A stretch of 64,000 bases of DNA from UMGS1696 sp964463375 (GTDB taxonomy: Bacteria; Bacillota; Clostridia; Oscillospirales; CAG-272). The position numbers and the translations under genes are program-made. Shown here one piece after another: positions 8,052 to 15,931 of the stretch. Numbering within the stretch: the stretch's first letter is position 1; every line of letters starts with the position of its first letter. Below the pieces are notes generated by a model. That model ran no database searches, had not been told where the DNA came from, and worked only from the letters and a program-made list of their open reading frames with translations. Where the stretch lies: NCBI GenBank assembly GCA_964463375.1, contig CAYXBQ010000009.1, forward strand, positions 16,390-80,389, written 5' to 3'.

Positions 8052-9521
8052 ATGAAGAAGCCTATCGCAAAGCTGCTGGTGCTGGCGATGCTGCTGTCTG
8101 CCTGTGTGGGCTGCGGCAACAATGCAAGCGAAACCACCGCAGACACCACTGCTGACACTACACCCGTAGAGACGGAGACCGAGACCCTGTACGAGCTGGA
8201 CGACCTGCCCGCTGACCTGCACTACGGCGGCAAGACCGTCACCACCTTTGGCTGGAGCGGTCCCGCTACGCCGGAATTCTATGTGGAAGAGGAAAACGGC
8301 GAGATCGTCAACGATGCTATCTTCCAGCGGAACCTGAAGGTGGAGGAACGGCTGGGCGTGACTCTGGAATATCGTCTGGAGCCCGGTGCCTTCAACGACC
8401 GTGCCGCATGGGCAAAGACCCTGAACCAGAGCATCACCGCCGGGGACAGTGCCTATGATATTGCGGCCGGGTACTCCATGGCGGGTGCGTCTCTGGCCGT
8501 GTCCAATATGCTCATCGACCTGAACGGGCTGGAGTATCTGAATTTTGACAAGCCCTGGTGGCCGAAATCCCTGCAATCCGAGGCGACCTGCGGCGGCAAG
8601 CTGTACTTCTGCTCCGGCGATATTTCCACCTACATGATCTACTACATGTACGCCATGTACTTCAACAAGCAGCTGGTCATCGACTATGCCCTGGAGGATC
8701 CCTATGATCTGGTGCAGGAGAACAAGTGGACCCTGGACAAAATGCTCTCCATGACCGAGGGCGTGTATCAGGATACCAACGGCGACGGCAAGAAGGACAT
8801 AGGCGACGTGTACGGCTTTGGCACCCACACCACCTATGTGGACCCATTCTACTTCAGCGTTGGTCTGCGGACGACTGCCAAGGACGAGAACGACATCCCG
8901 GTGATCTCCGATGCCTTTGGGGGAGAGAAGACCCACGAGCTACTGATCACCCTGGTGGACTGGTTTGACACCAACGATGCATGGCTGGAAGGGGCAGATT
9001 ATGCCAACACCGGCAATATGTTCGCCGAGGGTCGGTCCCTGTTCACCGACAACGAATTTATGTACACCGTCACCTACCTGCGCTCCTCGGATGTGAATTT
9101 TGGTGTGGTGCCCATGCCGAAGTACGACGAAGAACAGCAGGATTACTACACCGTTATGTCCTTCCCCTATTCCCTCTACGGCGTGCCGGTAGACGCTGCC
9201 GATCCCGATATGTCTGCGGCTGTGATGGAAGCCCTGGGTTCGGAAGGGTATCGTACCGTGTCTCCTGCGCTGTTTGAGACCGCATTCAAGGCGAAGTATG
9301 CCCAGGACGACAAGACTGCCCAGATGTTCGACATTATCCGCTCCTCCGTGGTCTTCGACTTTGGCCGGGTGTTCAACGACAGTATGCAGTCCATGACCTT
9401 CGGCTTGTTCCGGGACGCTGTGGGCAGTGGCAACACCAACTGGGTCTCCACGTACCAGAGCAAGGAAAAGGCACTGAACAGCAATCTGCAAGCGGTGGTA
9501 GATGCACTGTTGAACGAATAA
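8052..9521 (+). CDS. Extracellular solute-binding lipoprotein (ABC sugar-type), orphan
   Basis: 489 residues. The lipoprotein signal ends LLSAC with the lipobox Cys at residue 18 (a second Cys at 21), followed by a Thr/Glu-rich linker (about residues 26-50), so it is an outside-facing anchored binding protein. The body has features of family-1-type sugar-binding proteins: the repeated WTLDKM motif and a calcium-loop-like TNGDGKKDIGDVYGFG near residue 245. It is a distant paralogue of the protein at 38871-40400. No permease or ATPase gene is adjacent; the MsmK-like ATPase at 28960 could energise its transporter. Substrate not known. Own promoter and terminator. Confidence 0.85.
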   Translation: MKKPIAKLLVLAMLLSACVGCGNNASETTADTTADTTPVETETETLYELDDLPADLHYGGKTVTTFGWSGPATPEFYVEEENGEIVNDAIFQRNLKVEERLGVTLEYRLEPGAFNDRAAWAKTLNQSITAGDSAYDIAAGYSMAGASLAVSNMLIDLNGLEYLNFDKPWWPKSLQSEATCGGKLYFCSGDISTYMIYYMYAMYFNKQLVIDYALEDPYDLVQENKWTLDKMLSMTEGVYQDTNGDGKKDIGDVYGFGTHTTYVDPFYFSVGLRTTAKDENDIPVISDAFGGEKTHELLITLVDWFDTNDAWLEGADYANTGNMFAEGRSLFTDNEFMYTVTYLRSSDVNFGVVPMPKYDEEQQDYYTVMSFPYSLYGVPVDAADPDMSAAVMEALGSEGYRTVSPALFETAFKAKYAQDDKTAQMFDIIRSSVVFDFGRVFNDSMQSMTFGLFRDAVGSGNTNWVSTYQSKEKALNSNLQAVVDALLNE

Positions 9522-9529
9522 AAAATACA

Positions 9530-9569
9530 AAGCAGGTGTAAGCCAAATGGTTTGCACCTGCTTTTTTTT
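9530..9569 (+). terminator. Intrinsic terminator after solute-binding protein gene
   Basis: aagcaggtg at about 9530-9538 pairs with cacctgctt at 9555-9563, followed by a T-run. Confidence 0.9.
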
Positions 9570-9613
9570 GCGTTTTATAGAAGAATCTTGTTTACATAAG
9601 TATCAAACGGCAA

Positions 9614-9646
9614 ACAAAAAAGTGGGCACAAAACGTACCCACTTTG
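9614..9646 (-). terminator. Intrinsic terminator of pckG
   Basis: On the minus strand the sequence reads aaagtgggta...cccactttttt: arms 9621-9626 and 9638-9643 with the U-run encoded by 9615-9620. It lies just after the pckG stop. Confidence 0.85.
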
Positions 9647-9670
9647 TATTTCTGATTTCTGACCTTACGC

Positions 9671-11455
9671 TCAGCCCAGTCTCTTGTCCAGAGCTTCCAG
9701 TTCTTCCCACATTTCAGCGGGAACTCTTTCGCCGATCAGGTTGTAGAATTCCTTGATGTTGTCAATGTCAGCCTTCCAGGAATCGTGGTCAACAGATACC
9801 AGCTCCTTGATGGTGTCCAGCGTCACATCGGACAGACCTTCGATGTTGATATCTTCAGCCTTCGGAACATAACCGATAGCGGTCTCCACAGCGTCTACCT
9901 TGTCTTCACAACGAGCCAGGATCCACAGCAGCACTCTCATGTTGTCGCCGAAGCCGGGCCAAATGAAGTTGCCTTCATCGTCGGTACGGAACCAGTTCAC
10001 GTGGAAGATCTTGGGGGCATGGGGGATCTTCTTGCCCATATCCAGCCAGTGCTTGAAGTAGTCACCCATGTTGTAGCCAACGAAGGGACGCATAGCCATG
10101 GGGTCACGACGTACTACGCCAACAGCACCGGAGGCAGCAGCAGTGGTTTCGGAAGCCATGATGGAACCAACGAAGGTACCGTTCTGCCAGCTGGTGGACT
10201 GATATACCAGGGGAGCGGTCTTTGCACGTCTGCCACCGAATACGATCGCGGAGATCGGCACACCGGCGGCATTGTTGAATTCAGAGGACAGGCAGGGGCA
10301 GTTGACAGCCTTTGCGGTGAACCGGGAGTTCGGATGTGCGCCGCAGGTGGACTTGTCCTTCTTGTCGTACTTGGTGCAGTCCCAAGGATTGCCCTTCCAG
10401 TCGATGGCATTGCCGGGTGTGGGCGGATTGTTGTCCAGACCTTCCCACCAAACGGTGTTGTCGGCGGTGTTATGCACAACGTTGGTGAAGATGGTGTCCT
10501 TCATGGTGGTATGCAGGGCGTTGGGGTTGGACTTTTCGTTGGTACCAGGAGCTACACCGAAGAAGCCGTTTTCCGGGTTCATAGCCCACAGTCTGCCGTC
10601 CTTACCGATCCGCAGCCATGCAATGTCGTCACCTACGCACCATACCTTGTAGCCCTGCTTCTGGTAGATTTCCGGCGGGATCAGCATAGCCAGATTGGTC
10701 TTACCGCAAGCGGACGGGAATGCAGCGGAGATGTACTTCACTTCGCCGTTGGGATATTCAACACCCAGGATCAGCATGTGCTCAGCCATCCAGCCTTCGT
10801 TGCGACCCAGGAAGGAAGCGATACGCAGTGCAAAGCACTTCTTACCCAGCAGTACGTTTCCGCCGTAGCCGGAGTTTACAGACCAAATGGTGTTGTCTTC
10901 CGGGAAGTGGCAGATGTAACGGTTTTCTTCGTCCAGATCAGCCTTAGCGTGCAGACCCTTGATGAAGCCGGCATCGTCGCCCAGGGCATCCAGAACGTCC
11001 TTGCCCACACGGGTCATGATCAGCATATTCAGTACGACATAGATAGAGTCGGTCAGCTCGATGCCGTACTTGGCAAAGTCGGAACCAACGATACCCATGG
11101 AGTAGGGGATCACATACATGGTGCGACCCTTCATGGAGCCACGATACAGCTTGGACAGCTTTTCGTAGCATTCGGCGGGAGCCATCCAGTTGTTGATGTT
11201 ACCGGCGTCTTCCTTCTTGGTGGTGCAGATAAAGGTTCTGCCTTCCACACGAGCCACGTCGTTGACAGCGGTGCGATGCAGGTAGCATCCGGGGAGCTTT
11301 TCCTGGTTCAGCTTGATCATCTCGCCGGTGGAGCAAGCCTCAGCACGCAGGGCCTCAGCCTGTTCTTCGGAACCGTCGATCCAGACGATCTTGTCGGGCT
11401 GGGTCATAGCAGCCATTTCTTCGATCCAGGACAGTACGTATTTGTTCTGTGTCAT
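9671..11455 (-). CDS. pckG: Phosphoenolpyruvate carboxykinase (GTP)
   Basis: Interconverts oxaloacetate + GTP with PEP + CO2 + GDP (EC 4.1.1.32). 594 residues. The GTP-type P-loop/kinase-1a motif FPSACGKTNLAML (about residues 245-257) separates it from the ATP-type enzyme, and the substrate-site region RGSMKGRTMYVIPYSMG near residue 105 fits the GTP family. The ribosome-binding site aaggaga precedes the ATG. Synonymous codons are strongly biased, as in highly expressed genes. In fermenters it often runs towards oxaloacetate for succinate formation; that direction is inference. Confidence 0.97.
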   Translation of the reverse strand: MTQNKYVLSWIEEMAAMTQPDKIVWIDGSEEQAEALRAEACSTGEMIKLNQEKLPGCYLHRTAVNDVARVEGRTFICTTKKEDAGNINNWMAPAECYEKLSKLYRGSMKGRTMYVIPYSMGIVGSDFAKYGIELTDSIYVVLNMLIMTRVGKDVLDALGDDAGFIKGLHAKADLDEENRYICHFPEDNTIWSVNSGYGGNVLLGKKCFALRIASFLGRNEGWMAEHMLILGVEYPNGEVKYISAAFPSACGKTNLAMLIPPEIYQKQGYKVWCVGDDIAWLRIGKDGRLWAMNPENGFFGVAPGTNEKSNPNALHTTMKDTIFTNVVHNTADNTVWWEGLDNNPPTPGNAIDWKGNPWDCTKYDKKDKSTCGAHPNSRFTAKAVNCPCLSSEFNNAAGVPISAIVFGGRRAKTAPLVYQSTSWQNGTFVGSIMASETTAAASGAVGVVRRDPMAMRPFVGYNMGDYFKHWLDMGKKIPHAPKIFHVNWFRTDDEGNFIWPGFGDNMRVLLWILARCEDKVDAVETAIGYVPKAEDINIEGLSDVTLDTIKELVSVDHDSWKADIDNIKEFYNLIGERVPAEMWEELEALDKRLG

Positions 11456-11544
11456 TCTTATAACTCTCCTTATATTTGATTCTTGTTATGCATGATTTCA
11501 ATGTATGCCCGTACAGGATGGGCGAACCTTGTTTTCCGTATACC

Positions 11545-11573
11545 ATTATACCGTACCGGCACACAAAAAGCAA
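11545..11573 (-). promoter_or_regulatory. Sigma-A type promoter of pckG
   Basis: On the minus strand: TTGCTT (forward 11568-11573), 17 bases, TATAAT (forward 11545-11550), about 90 bases before the pckG start. Confidence 0.8.
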
Positions 11574-11812
11574 GAGACGGAATATGAATTTTTTATTCGA
11601 TACTGGTCATAATTTTTGTGCATTTTGTGTTGCTTTGCGTGAAGCATAGTTTGATCGGTGATACAGAGAAATCCAAAGATCCGTTGGATCCCTCGCTCCG
11701 GTTTCTGATGATAACACTTGCGCATTATTTGAACACAGATGCATCTGCTCTCGTATTTCCGATCTCTGCCTTCTCTCTGCGCCTTTTCCAAAAGATTTTT
11801 TTGAGAAATTTC
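11574..11812. other. Intergenic stretch with no gene recognised
   Basis: Between the divergent pckG and lexA promoters. Reading frames here are short and lack ribosome-binding sites. A small palindrome gatcc-gtt-ggatc lies near 11678-11690. Nothing else could be supported. Confidence 0.5.
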
Positions 11813-11826
11813 GGAACAAGTGTTTA
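11813..11826 (+). promoter_or_regulatory. Candidate LexA operator (SOS box) of lexA
   Basis: GAAC-AAGT-GTTT at 11814-11825 fits the Gram-positive SOS consensus (CGAAC-RNRY-GTTYC) apart from the two outermost bases. It overlaps the -35 hexamer of the lexA promoter, the expected position for autorepression. Confidence 0.82.
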
Positions 11827-11851
11827 CAAATGGGAAAAAGTGTGCTATAAT
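11823..11851 (+). promoter_or_regulatory. Sigma-A type promoter of lexA
   Basis: TTTACA at 11823-11828 and TATAAT at 11846-11851, spacer 17. Transcription would start near 11858, giving a leader of about 137 bases that contains the repeats at 11891-11970. Confidence 0.85.
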
Positions 11852-11890
11852 ACAGGTATGTAGACAAAAACCCAACAGAATCACGACAGA

Positions 11891-11970
11891 CACACATTGC
11901 CTAAAGCAAGTACATGTTGCTTTCAGCAAGTACACATTGCCTACGGCAAGTACACGTTGCTTATAGCAAG
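11891..11970 (+). repeat. Four tandem 20-base repeats in the lexA leader
   Basis: Four units of exactly 20 bases (11891, 11911, 11931, 11951), consensus TACAYRTTGCYTNNRGCAAG. Each holds a small inverted repeat TTGC...GCAA. They lie in the untranslated leader, ending 24 bases before the lexA start codon. The function is unknown. Confidence 0.9.
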
Positions 11971-11994
11971 TGGGTCAAGAAAGGTGGAACGTAT

Positions 11995-12612
11995 ATGACG
12001 CCATTAACGCCAAAGGAACAGGCCATTTTTGAGTATATCCGAGACAATATCCGCTCGAAGGGGTATTCGCCCTCCATCCGGGATATCCGCACTGCCCTGG
12101 ACATCAAGTCCACCTCCACGGTACACACCTACCTGGAACGGCTGGAACGCAAGGGCTATATCCATAAGGAAAACGGTAAGAGCCGTACTCTCCGGGTCGA
12201 GGATAACACGGAAGCCGGCAAGGGAGGTCACAACGGTACCAGAGTGCCGATCGTGGGCAAGGTCACAGCCGGTACGCCGATCTTAGCTGTGGAAAACTAT
12301 GAGGGCTTCATCACCTATCCGGAAGGGGAGGGACGCTCCCACGATTCGCCGCTCTTTGCCCTTCGTGTGCAGGGTGACAGCATGATCGAGGCCGGTATCA
12401 TGGACGGAGATCTGGTGATCGTGGAAAAATGCGAATACGCCGAGAACGGCGAGATCGTGGTGGCTATGGTAGACGACTCTGCTACCGTCAAGGTCTTCTA
12501 TCGAGAGAACGGCCATTTCCGTCTCCAGCCCCGCAACGCCTTCCTGGATCCCATCCTCTTAGACGAGGTGGTCATCTTAGGACGTGTTCTGGCAAGCATC
12601 CGGTACTATTGA
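11995..12612 (+). CDS. lexA: SOS transcriptional repressor LexA
   Basis: Repressor of the DNA-damage response; cleaves itself when RecA is activated. 205 residues. N-terminal winged helix with SIRDIRTALDIKSTSTVHTYLERLERKGYI (about residues 23-52). The autocleavage Ala-Gly lies in GKVTAGTPI (near residue 90), the catalytic Ser in QGDSMIEAG (near 126) and the catalytic Lys in ATVKVFY (near 164). The ATG at 11995 is chosen because aaaggtgg precedes it and it matches the family N-terminus; the longer frame from 11914 would run through the repeat array. SOS box and promoter lie upstream. Confidence 0.97.
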   Translation: MTPLTPKEQAIFEYIRDNIRSKGYSPSIRDIRTALDIKSTSTVHTYLERLERKGYIHKENGKSRTLRVEDNTEAGKGGHNGTRVPIVGKVTAGTPILAVENYEGFITYPEGEGRSHDSPLFALRVQGDSMIEAGIMDGDLVIVEKCEYAENGEIVVAMVDDSATVKVFYRENGHFRLQPRNAFLDPILLDEVVILGRVLASIRYY

Positions 12613-12683
12613 TCACCCGGCAAAACGGAGTGACATAAAACAGCAACCCCAAAATAGCTTACATACAGAAAGGAAACAACACA

Positions 12684-13097
12684 ATGGCTAACGAGATCGT
12701 AAAGGGAATGGGCTTCCATCACATCGCCGTGAAGGCAATCGATTTTGACGCTTCCCTGAAATTCTACACCGAGGGACTGGGTATGAAATACTACACCGGC
12801 TGGGGCGAGGGCAATGACCGTATCGCTATGCTGGATCTGGGTGACGGCGGGATCTTAGAGCTGTTCGCCGGTGCCGAAGGTGAAGCCTGCAACAACCGCT
12901 ACATCCACTTTGCCCTGCGGGTAGACGATGTGGATGCTGCCTATGCAAGAGCCCTTGCCGCCGGTGCCACCCCCAAGAGCGAACCCAAGGTCGTGCCGCT
13001 GGATTCCCACCCGGTGAAGCTGACCCTGAACTGTGGCTTCGTATACGGCCCCAACGGGGAAGAGCTGGAGTTCTTCCGGGTCGTGAGCGCCGAATAA
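12684..13097 (+). CDS. VOC (glyoxalase/bleomycin resistance) family protein
   Basis: 137 residues with the vicinal-oxygen-chelate fold: N-terminal FHHIAVKAIDFDASLKFYTEGLGM, a middle ELFAG metal-type Glu, a second half beginning IHFALRVDDVDAAY, and a terminal GPNGEELEFF. Metal-binding His/Glu positions (H13, E-containing ELF, H in YIHF, E in LEFF) appear present, so an isomerase, lyase or dioxygenase activity is possible; substrate not known. Ribosome-binding site aaagga. Only 15 bases precede the next gene, so the two form an operon. Confidence 0.88.
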   Translation: MANEIVKGMGFHHIAVKAIDFDASLKFYTEGLGMKYYTGWGEGNDRIAMLDLGDGGILELFAGAEGEACNNRYIHFALRVDDVDAAYARALAAGATPKSEPKVVPLDSHPVKLTLNCGFVYGPNGEELEFFRVVSAE

Positions 13098-13112
13098 CAG
13101 GAGGAGATAACC

Positions 13113-13406
13113 ATGCTGGCAACCGTTGTTTTTGTAGATGTAAAGCCCGAATGCGTGGATGCGTTCGTGGAGATCACCAAATATAACCACGAGAACTCCC
13201 GCAAGGAGCCCGGCAACGTGCGCTTCGACGTGCTCCACGACAACAAGGACCCCAACAAGTTCCTGCTCTACGAGGTATATGTGGACGAAGAAGCCGCCGC
13301 TGCCCACAAGCAGACCGAGCATTATAACAAGTGGAGAGAGACCGTCGCACCTATGATGGCGACCCCCCGCTCCTCCATCCCCACCACACCCATCGCCTTT
13401 GACTGA
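13113..13406 (+). CDS. ABM/LsrG-like monooxygenase family protein
   Basis: 97 residues of the antibiotic-biosynthesis-monooxygenase dimeric alpha/beta fold: VVFVDVKPECVDAFVEITKYNHENSRKEPGNVRFDVL, FLLYEVYVDEEAAAAHKQTEHY. The pattern recalls LsrG (autoinducer-2 breakdown) and YgiN-type quinol monooxygenases; the substrate cannot be told. Ribosome-binding site aggaggag. It follows the VOC gene by 15 bases, suggesting a shared small-molecule pathway. A terminator follows at 13491. Confidence 0.88.
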   Translation: MLATVVFVDVKPECVDAFVEITKYNHENSRKEPGNVRFDVLHDNKDPNKFLLYEVYVDEEAAAAHKQTEHYNKWRETVAPMMATPRSSIPTTPIAFD

Positions 13407-13490
13407 TCAAAATTGTGCAGGCAATATTTGTGAAAGTTGACAAAAAAATCAGCAAAAAGACGAAACCCAACCGACCAAAACCCATGCAAA

Positions 13491-13524
13491 ACGGCCTTGC
13501 CTATCCAGGTGGGGCTGTTTTTTT
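13491..13524 (+). terminator. Intrinsic terminator after the VOC-ABM pair
   Basis: acggccttgcc (13491-13501) pairs, with some G-T pairs, with ggtggggctgt (13508-13518), followed by a T-run. The rest of the 13407-13778 gap holds only the glg promoter. Confidence 0.8.
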
Positions 13525-13661
13525 GTTGCTTGCTCGACGCAAACGAGGTCGAAGGGCGGAAAACGGCGACAGAAAATAGGGGGACGACACGCAGGTTTGG
13601 GGAAAATGCCGGAAAAAATCGAATGAAATATGTACAAATCGTATTTATACACCAAAAAAGA

Positions 13662-13691
13662 CTTGAAATTTCAAGCAGATTATAGTATAAT
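13662..13691 (+). promoter_or_regulatory. Promoter of the glycogen operon, with a palindrome over the -35
   Basis: TTGAAA at 13663-13668 and TATAAT at 13686-13691, spacer 17. The -35 sits inside a perfect 14-base palindrome CTTGAAATTTCAAG (13662-13675), which could be an operator. Confidence 0.8.
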
Positions 13692-13778
13692 AATACCAGA
13701 GTAAACCATATCCCGCCGGATCGCTTATGCATCTGCGGTACAGAAAAGCGAACAAACGGGAAAGTGAGGAAACGCTGT

Positions 13779-15881
13779 ATGACTGATAAAGCAAAGGATA
13801 AAACCTGTCTGCCGGAGGAGATCCCGAAGACAGATGCTATAGAAAAGCCCAAGCGCAAACGAAAGAGCGCACCACCGGAACGACCGGAAACGGACATATC
13901 TGCGGCGGACATATCCGCACCGGAAATGACCGTGGATGAGAATGCACTGCCCGCCTATCTGTTCCACCAAGGCACCAACTACGAAGCCTGGCGTTATTTG
14001 GGCGTACATGTGGTGCAGCAGGGAGGCAGCTACCACTATGTCTTTCGCACCTGGGCACCCAATGCACGTGCCGTTTCGGTGGTGGGCGACCTGACCGACT
14101 GGGAGCGCGGCTTGCCTATGGAGCGGCGTACAGAGCAGGGTCTGTGGGAAGCGGAGCTTGACTGTGACAAAAGCTGGGAGGACACCTACTATAAATTCGC
14201 CATCACCGGGCGAGACGGTAAGACCTGGCTCAAAGCGGATCCCTATGCCACCTACGACGAGACCGGCGAGAAGACCGCCTCCATTATCCACACCGAGGGA
14301 AGCTACACCTGGCACGACGATCCATGGCGAAAGCAGCGGGAGCGCATCGTGTGTCCCCGGTACCGTGGCTTCAAGCCCCACACACAGCATTTCTACAGCG
14401 CACCCATGAACATCTACGAAGTGCATTTGGGCTCCTGGAAGACCATCGATGGAGAGTCCAACGTAGACGGTGCGCATTACCTGGACTACCGCACGCTGGC
14501 AGACAAGCTCTCCGAGTACCTGACCGATATGGGGTACACCCACGTGGAGCTGCTGCCGGTGATGGAGCATCCCTACGACGGCTCCTGGGGCTATCAGGTC
14601 TGCGGCTACTATGCACCGACCTCCCGCTACGGAAGCCCGGAGGATTTCAAATATTTTGTAGATACCATGCATCAAAAGGGCATTGGCGTGCTTTTGGACT
14701 GGGTGCCTGCCCATTTCCCCAAGGATCGCCACGGCCTGTACGAATTCGATGGAGAGCCGCTGTACGAATACCAGGGCTGGGACCGGCAGGAGCATAAGGT
14801 CTGGGGCACCCGGTTCTTTGATCTGGGGCGGCCGGAGGTGCAGTCGTTCCTCATTTCCAACGCCCTGTACTGGCTCACGGAATTTCACATCGACGGACTG
14901 CGGGTGGATGCCGTAGCTTCCATGCTGTACTTAGACTTTGACAAAAACCCCGGCGAATGGATCCCGGCACCGGATGGCTCCAATAAAAACCCCGAAGCCA
15001 TCGCCTTCTGCCAAAAGCTCAATACCGTGATCCACGAGCGGTGTCCCGATGCCCTCATGATCGCCGAGGAATCCACCGACTGGCCCATGCTGACTAAACC
15101 TGTGTCCGAGGGGGGACTTGGTTTCTCCTTCAAGTGGAATATGGGCTGGGCAAACGATATGTTCGAGTACGTGGGCTGCGACCCCATCGGCAGACAATAT
15201 ATCCACAACAAGCTGACCTTCCCCTTGATGTACGCCTTCAACGAGAACTACATCCTACCCGTCTCCCACGATGAGGTAGTCCATGGAAAAAAATCCCTTG
15301 TGGACAAAATGTTCGGGGAGTACGATGATAAGTTTGCCTGCATGCGCACCTTCATGCTGTACATGATGACCATGCCCGGCAAAAAGCTCACCTTCATGGG
15401 GACAGAGTTCGCCCAGTTCCGGGAATGGGACTACGAGAACCAGCTGGAATGGTTCATGATCGACTACCCCCGCCACGTGGAGATGCAGCGGTTCCTCCGA
15501 GCGCTGAATACATTATATAAAGAAAGCAACGCTCTCTGGGAGATCGACGACAGCTGGGACGGCTTTGCCTGGATCGACCCGGATCAGGACAAGACCAATA
15601 CACTGTCCTATCGCCGGCGAGATCGCCATGGTAAGGAGCTGATCGTGGTGCTGAATTTCTCCCCGGTGCTGCGGGAGGGCTATACGGTGGTGGTGCCGAA
15701 AATGGGACGCTACGAAGAGATCCTGACCACCGACCGGTACGAATTCGGCGGCAAAAACCACATCAACGAAAGCGGTGTCCGTACCTCCTACTTCACGGAT
15801 GTGGACGGCACTAAGAAAAACCAGATCCAGATCACCCTCCCCAGCATGGGCGGTGTGGTGCTTCGCAAGGTCGTAAACTAA
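13779..15881 (+). CDS. glgB: 1,4-alpha-glucan branching enzyme
   Basis: Adds alpha-1,6 branches to glycogen. 700 residues. A Lys/Pro-rich N-terminal tail of about 55 residues is followed by the CBM48-type domain (YHYVFRTWAPNARAVSVVGDLTDWERGLPM) and the GH13 barrel with motifs DWVPAHF, GLRVDAVASML (nucleophile Asp), EEST (acid Glu) and VSHDEVVHGK, ending in a beta-sandwich. The ATG at 13779 is preferred because gtgagga is eight bases before it; GTG at 13764 is an in-frame alternative. First gene of an eight-gene run. Confidence 0.97.
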   Translation: MTDKAKDKTCLPEEIPKTDAIEKPKRKRKSAPPERPETDISAADISAPEMTVDENALPAYLFHQGTNYEAWRYLGVHVVQQGGSYHYVFRTWAPNARAVSVVGDLTDWERGLPMERRTEQGLWEAELDCDKSWEDTYYKFAITGRDGKTWLKADPYATYDETGEKTASIIHTEGSYTWHDDPWRKQRERIVCPRYRGFKPHTQHFYSAPMNIYEVHLGSWKTIDGESNVDGAHYLDYRTLADKLSEYLTDMGYTHVELLPVMEHPYDGSWGYQVCGYYAPTSRYGSPEDFKYFVDTMHQKGIGVLLDWVPAHFPKDRHGLYEFDGEPLYEYQGWDRQEHKVWGTRFFDLGRPEVQSFLISNALYWLTEFHIDGLRVDAVASMLYLDFDKNPGEWIPAPDGSNKNPEAIAFCQKLNTVIHERCPDALMIAEESTDWPMLTKPVSEGGLGFSFKWNMGWANDMFEYVGCDPIGRQYIHNKLTFPLMYAFNENYILPVSHDEVVHGKKSLVDKMFGEYDDKFACMRTFMLYMMTMPGKKLTFMGTEFAQFREWDYENQLEWFMIDYPRHVEMQRFLRALNTLYKESNALWEIDDSWDGFAWIDPDQDKTNTLSYRRRDRHGKELIVVLNFSPVLREGYTVVVPKMGRYEEILTTDRYEFGGKNHINESGVRTSYFTDVDGTKKNQIQITLPSMGGVVLRKVVN

Positions 15882-15931
15882 ATTGGTTTTATAAAAATTA
15901 GAATATAAATATATGCTGTGAGGTGTAAATC

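Noticed and set aside
9785..11479. 564-codon plus-strand frame opposite pckG
   Set aside because: No ribosome-binding site, no recognisable domain, composition is the complement of a strongly codon-biased gene.
11678..11690. Short gatcc-gtt-ggatc palindrome as a regulatory site
   Set aside because: Too short and isolated from either promoter; likely chance.
11891..11970. CRISPR array in the lexA leader
   Set aside because: Unit is only 20 bases with no spacers and no cas genes nearby; a tandem repeat instead.
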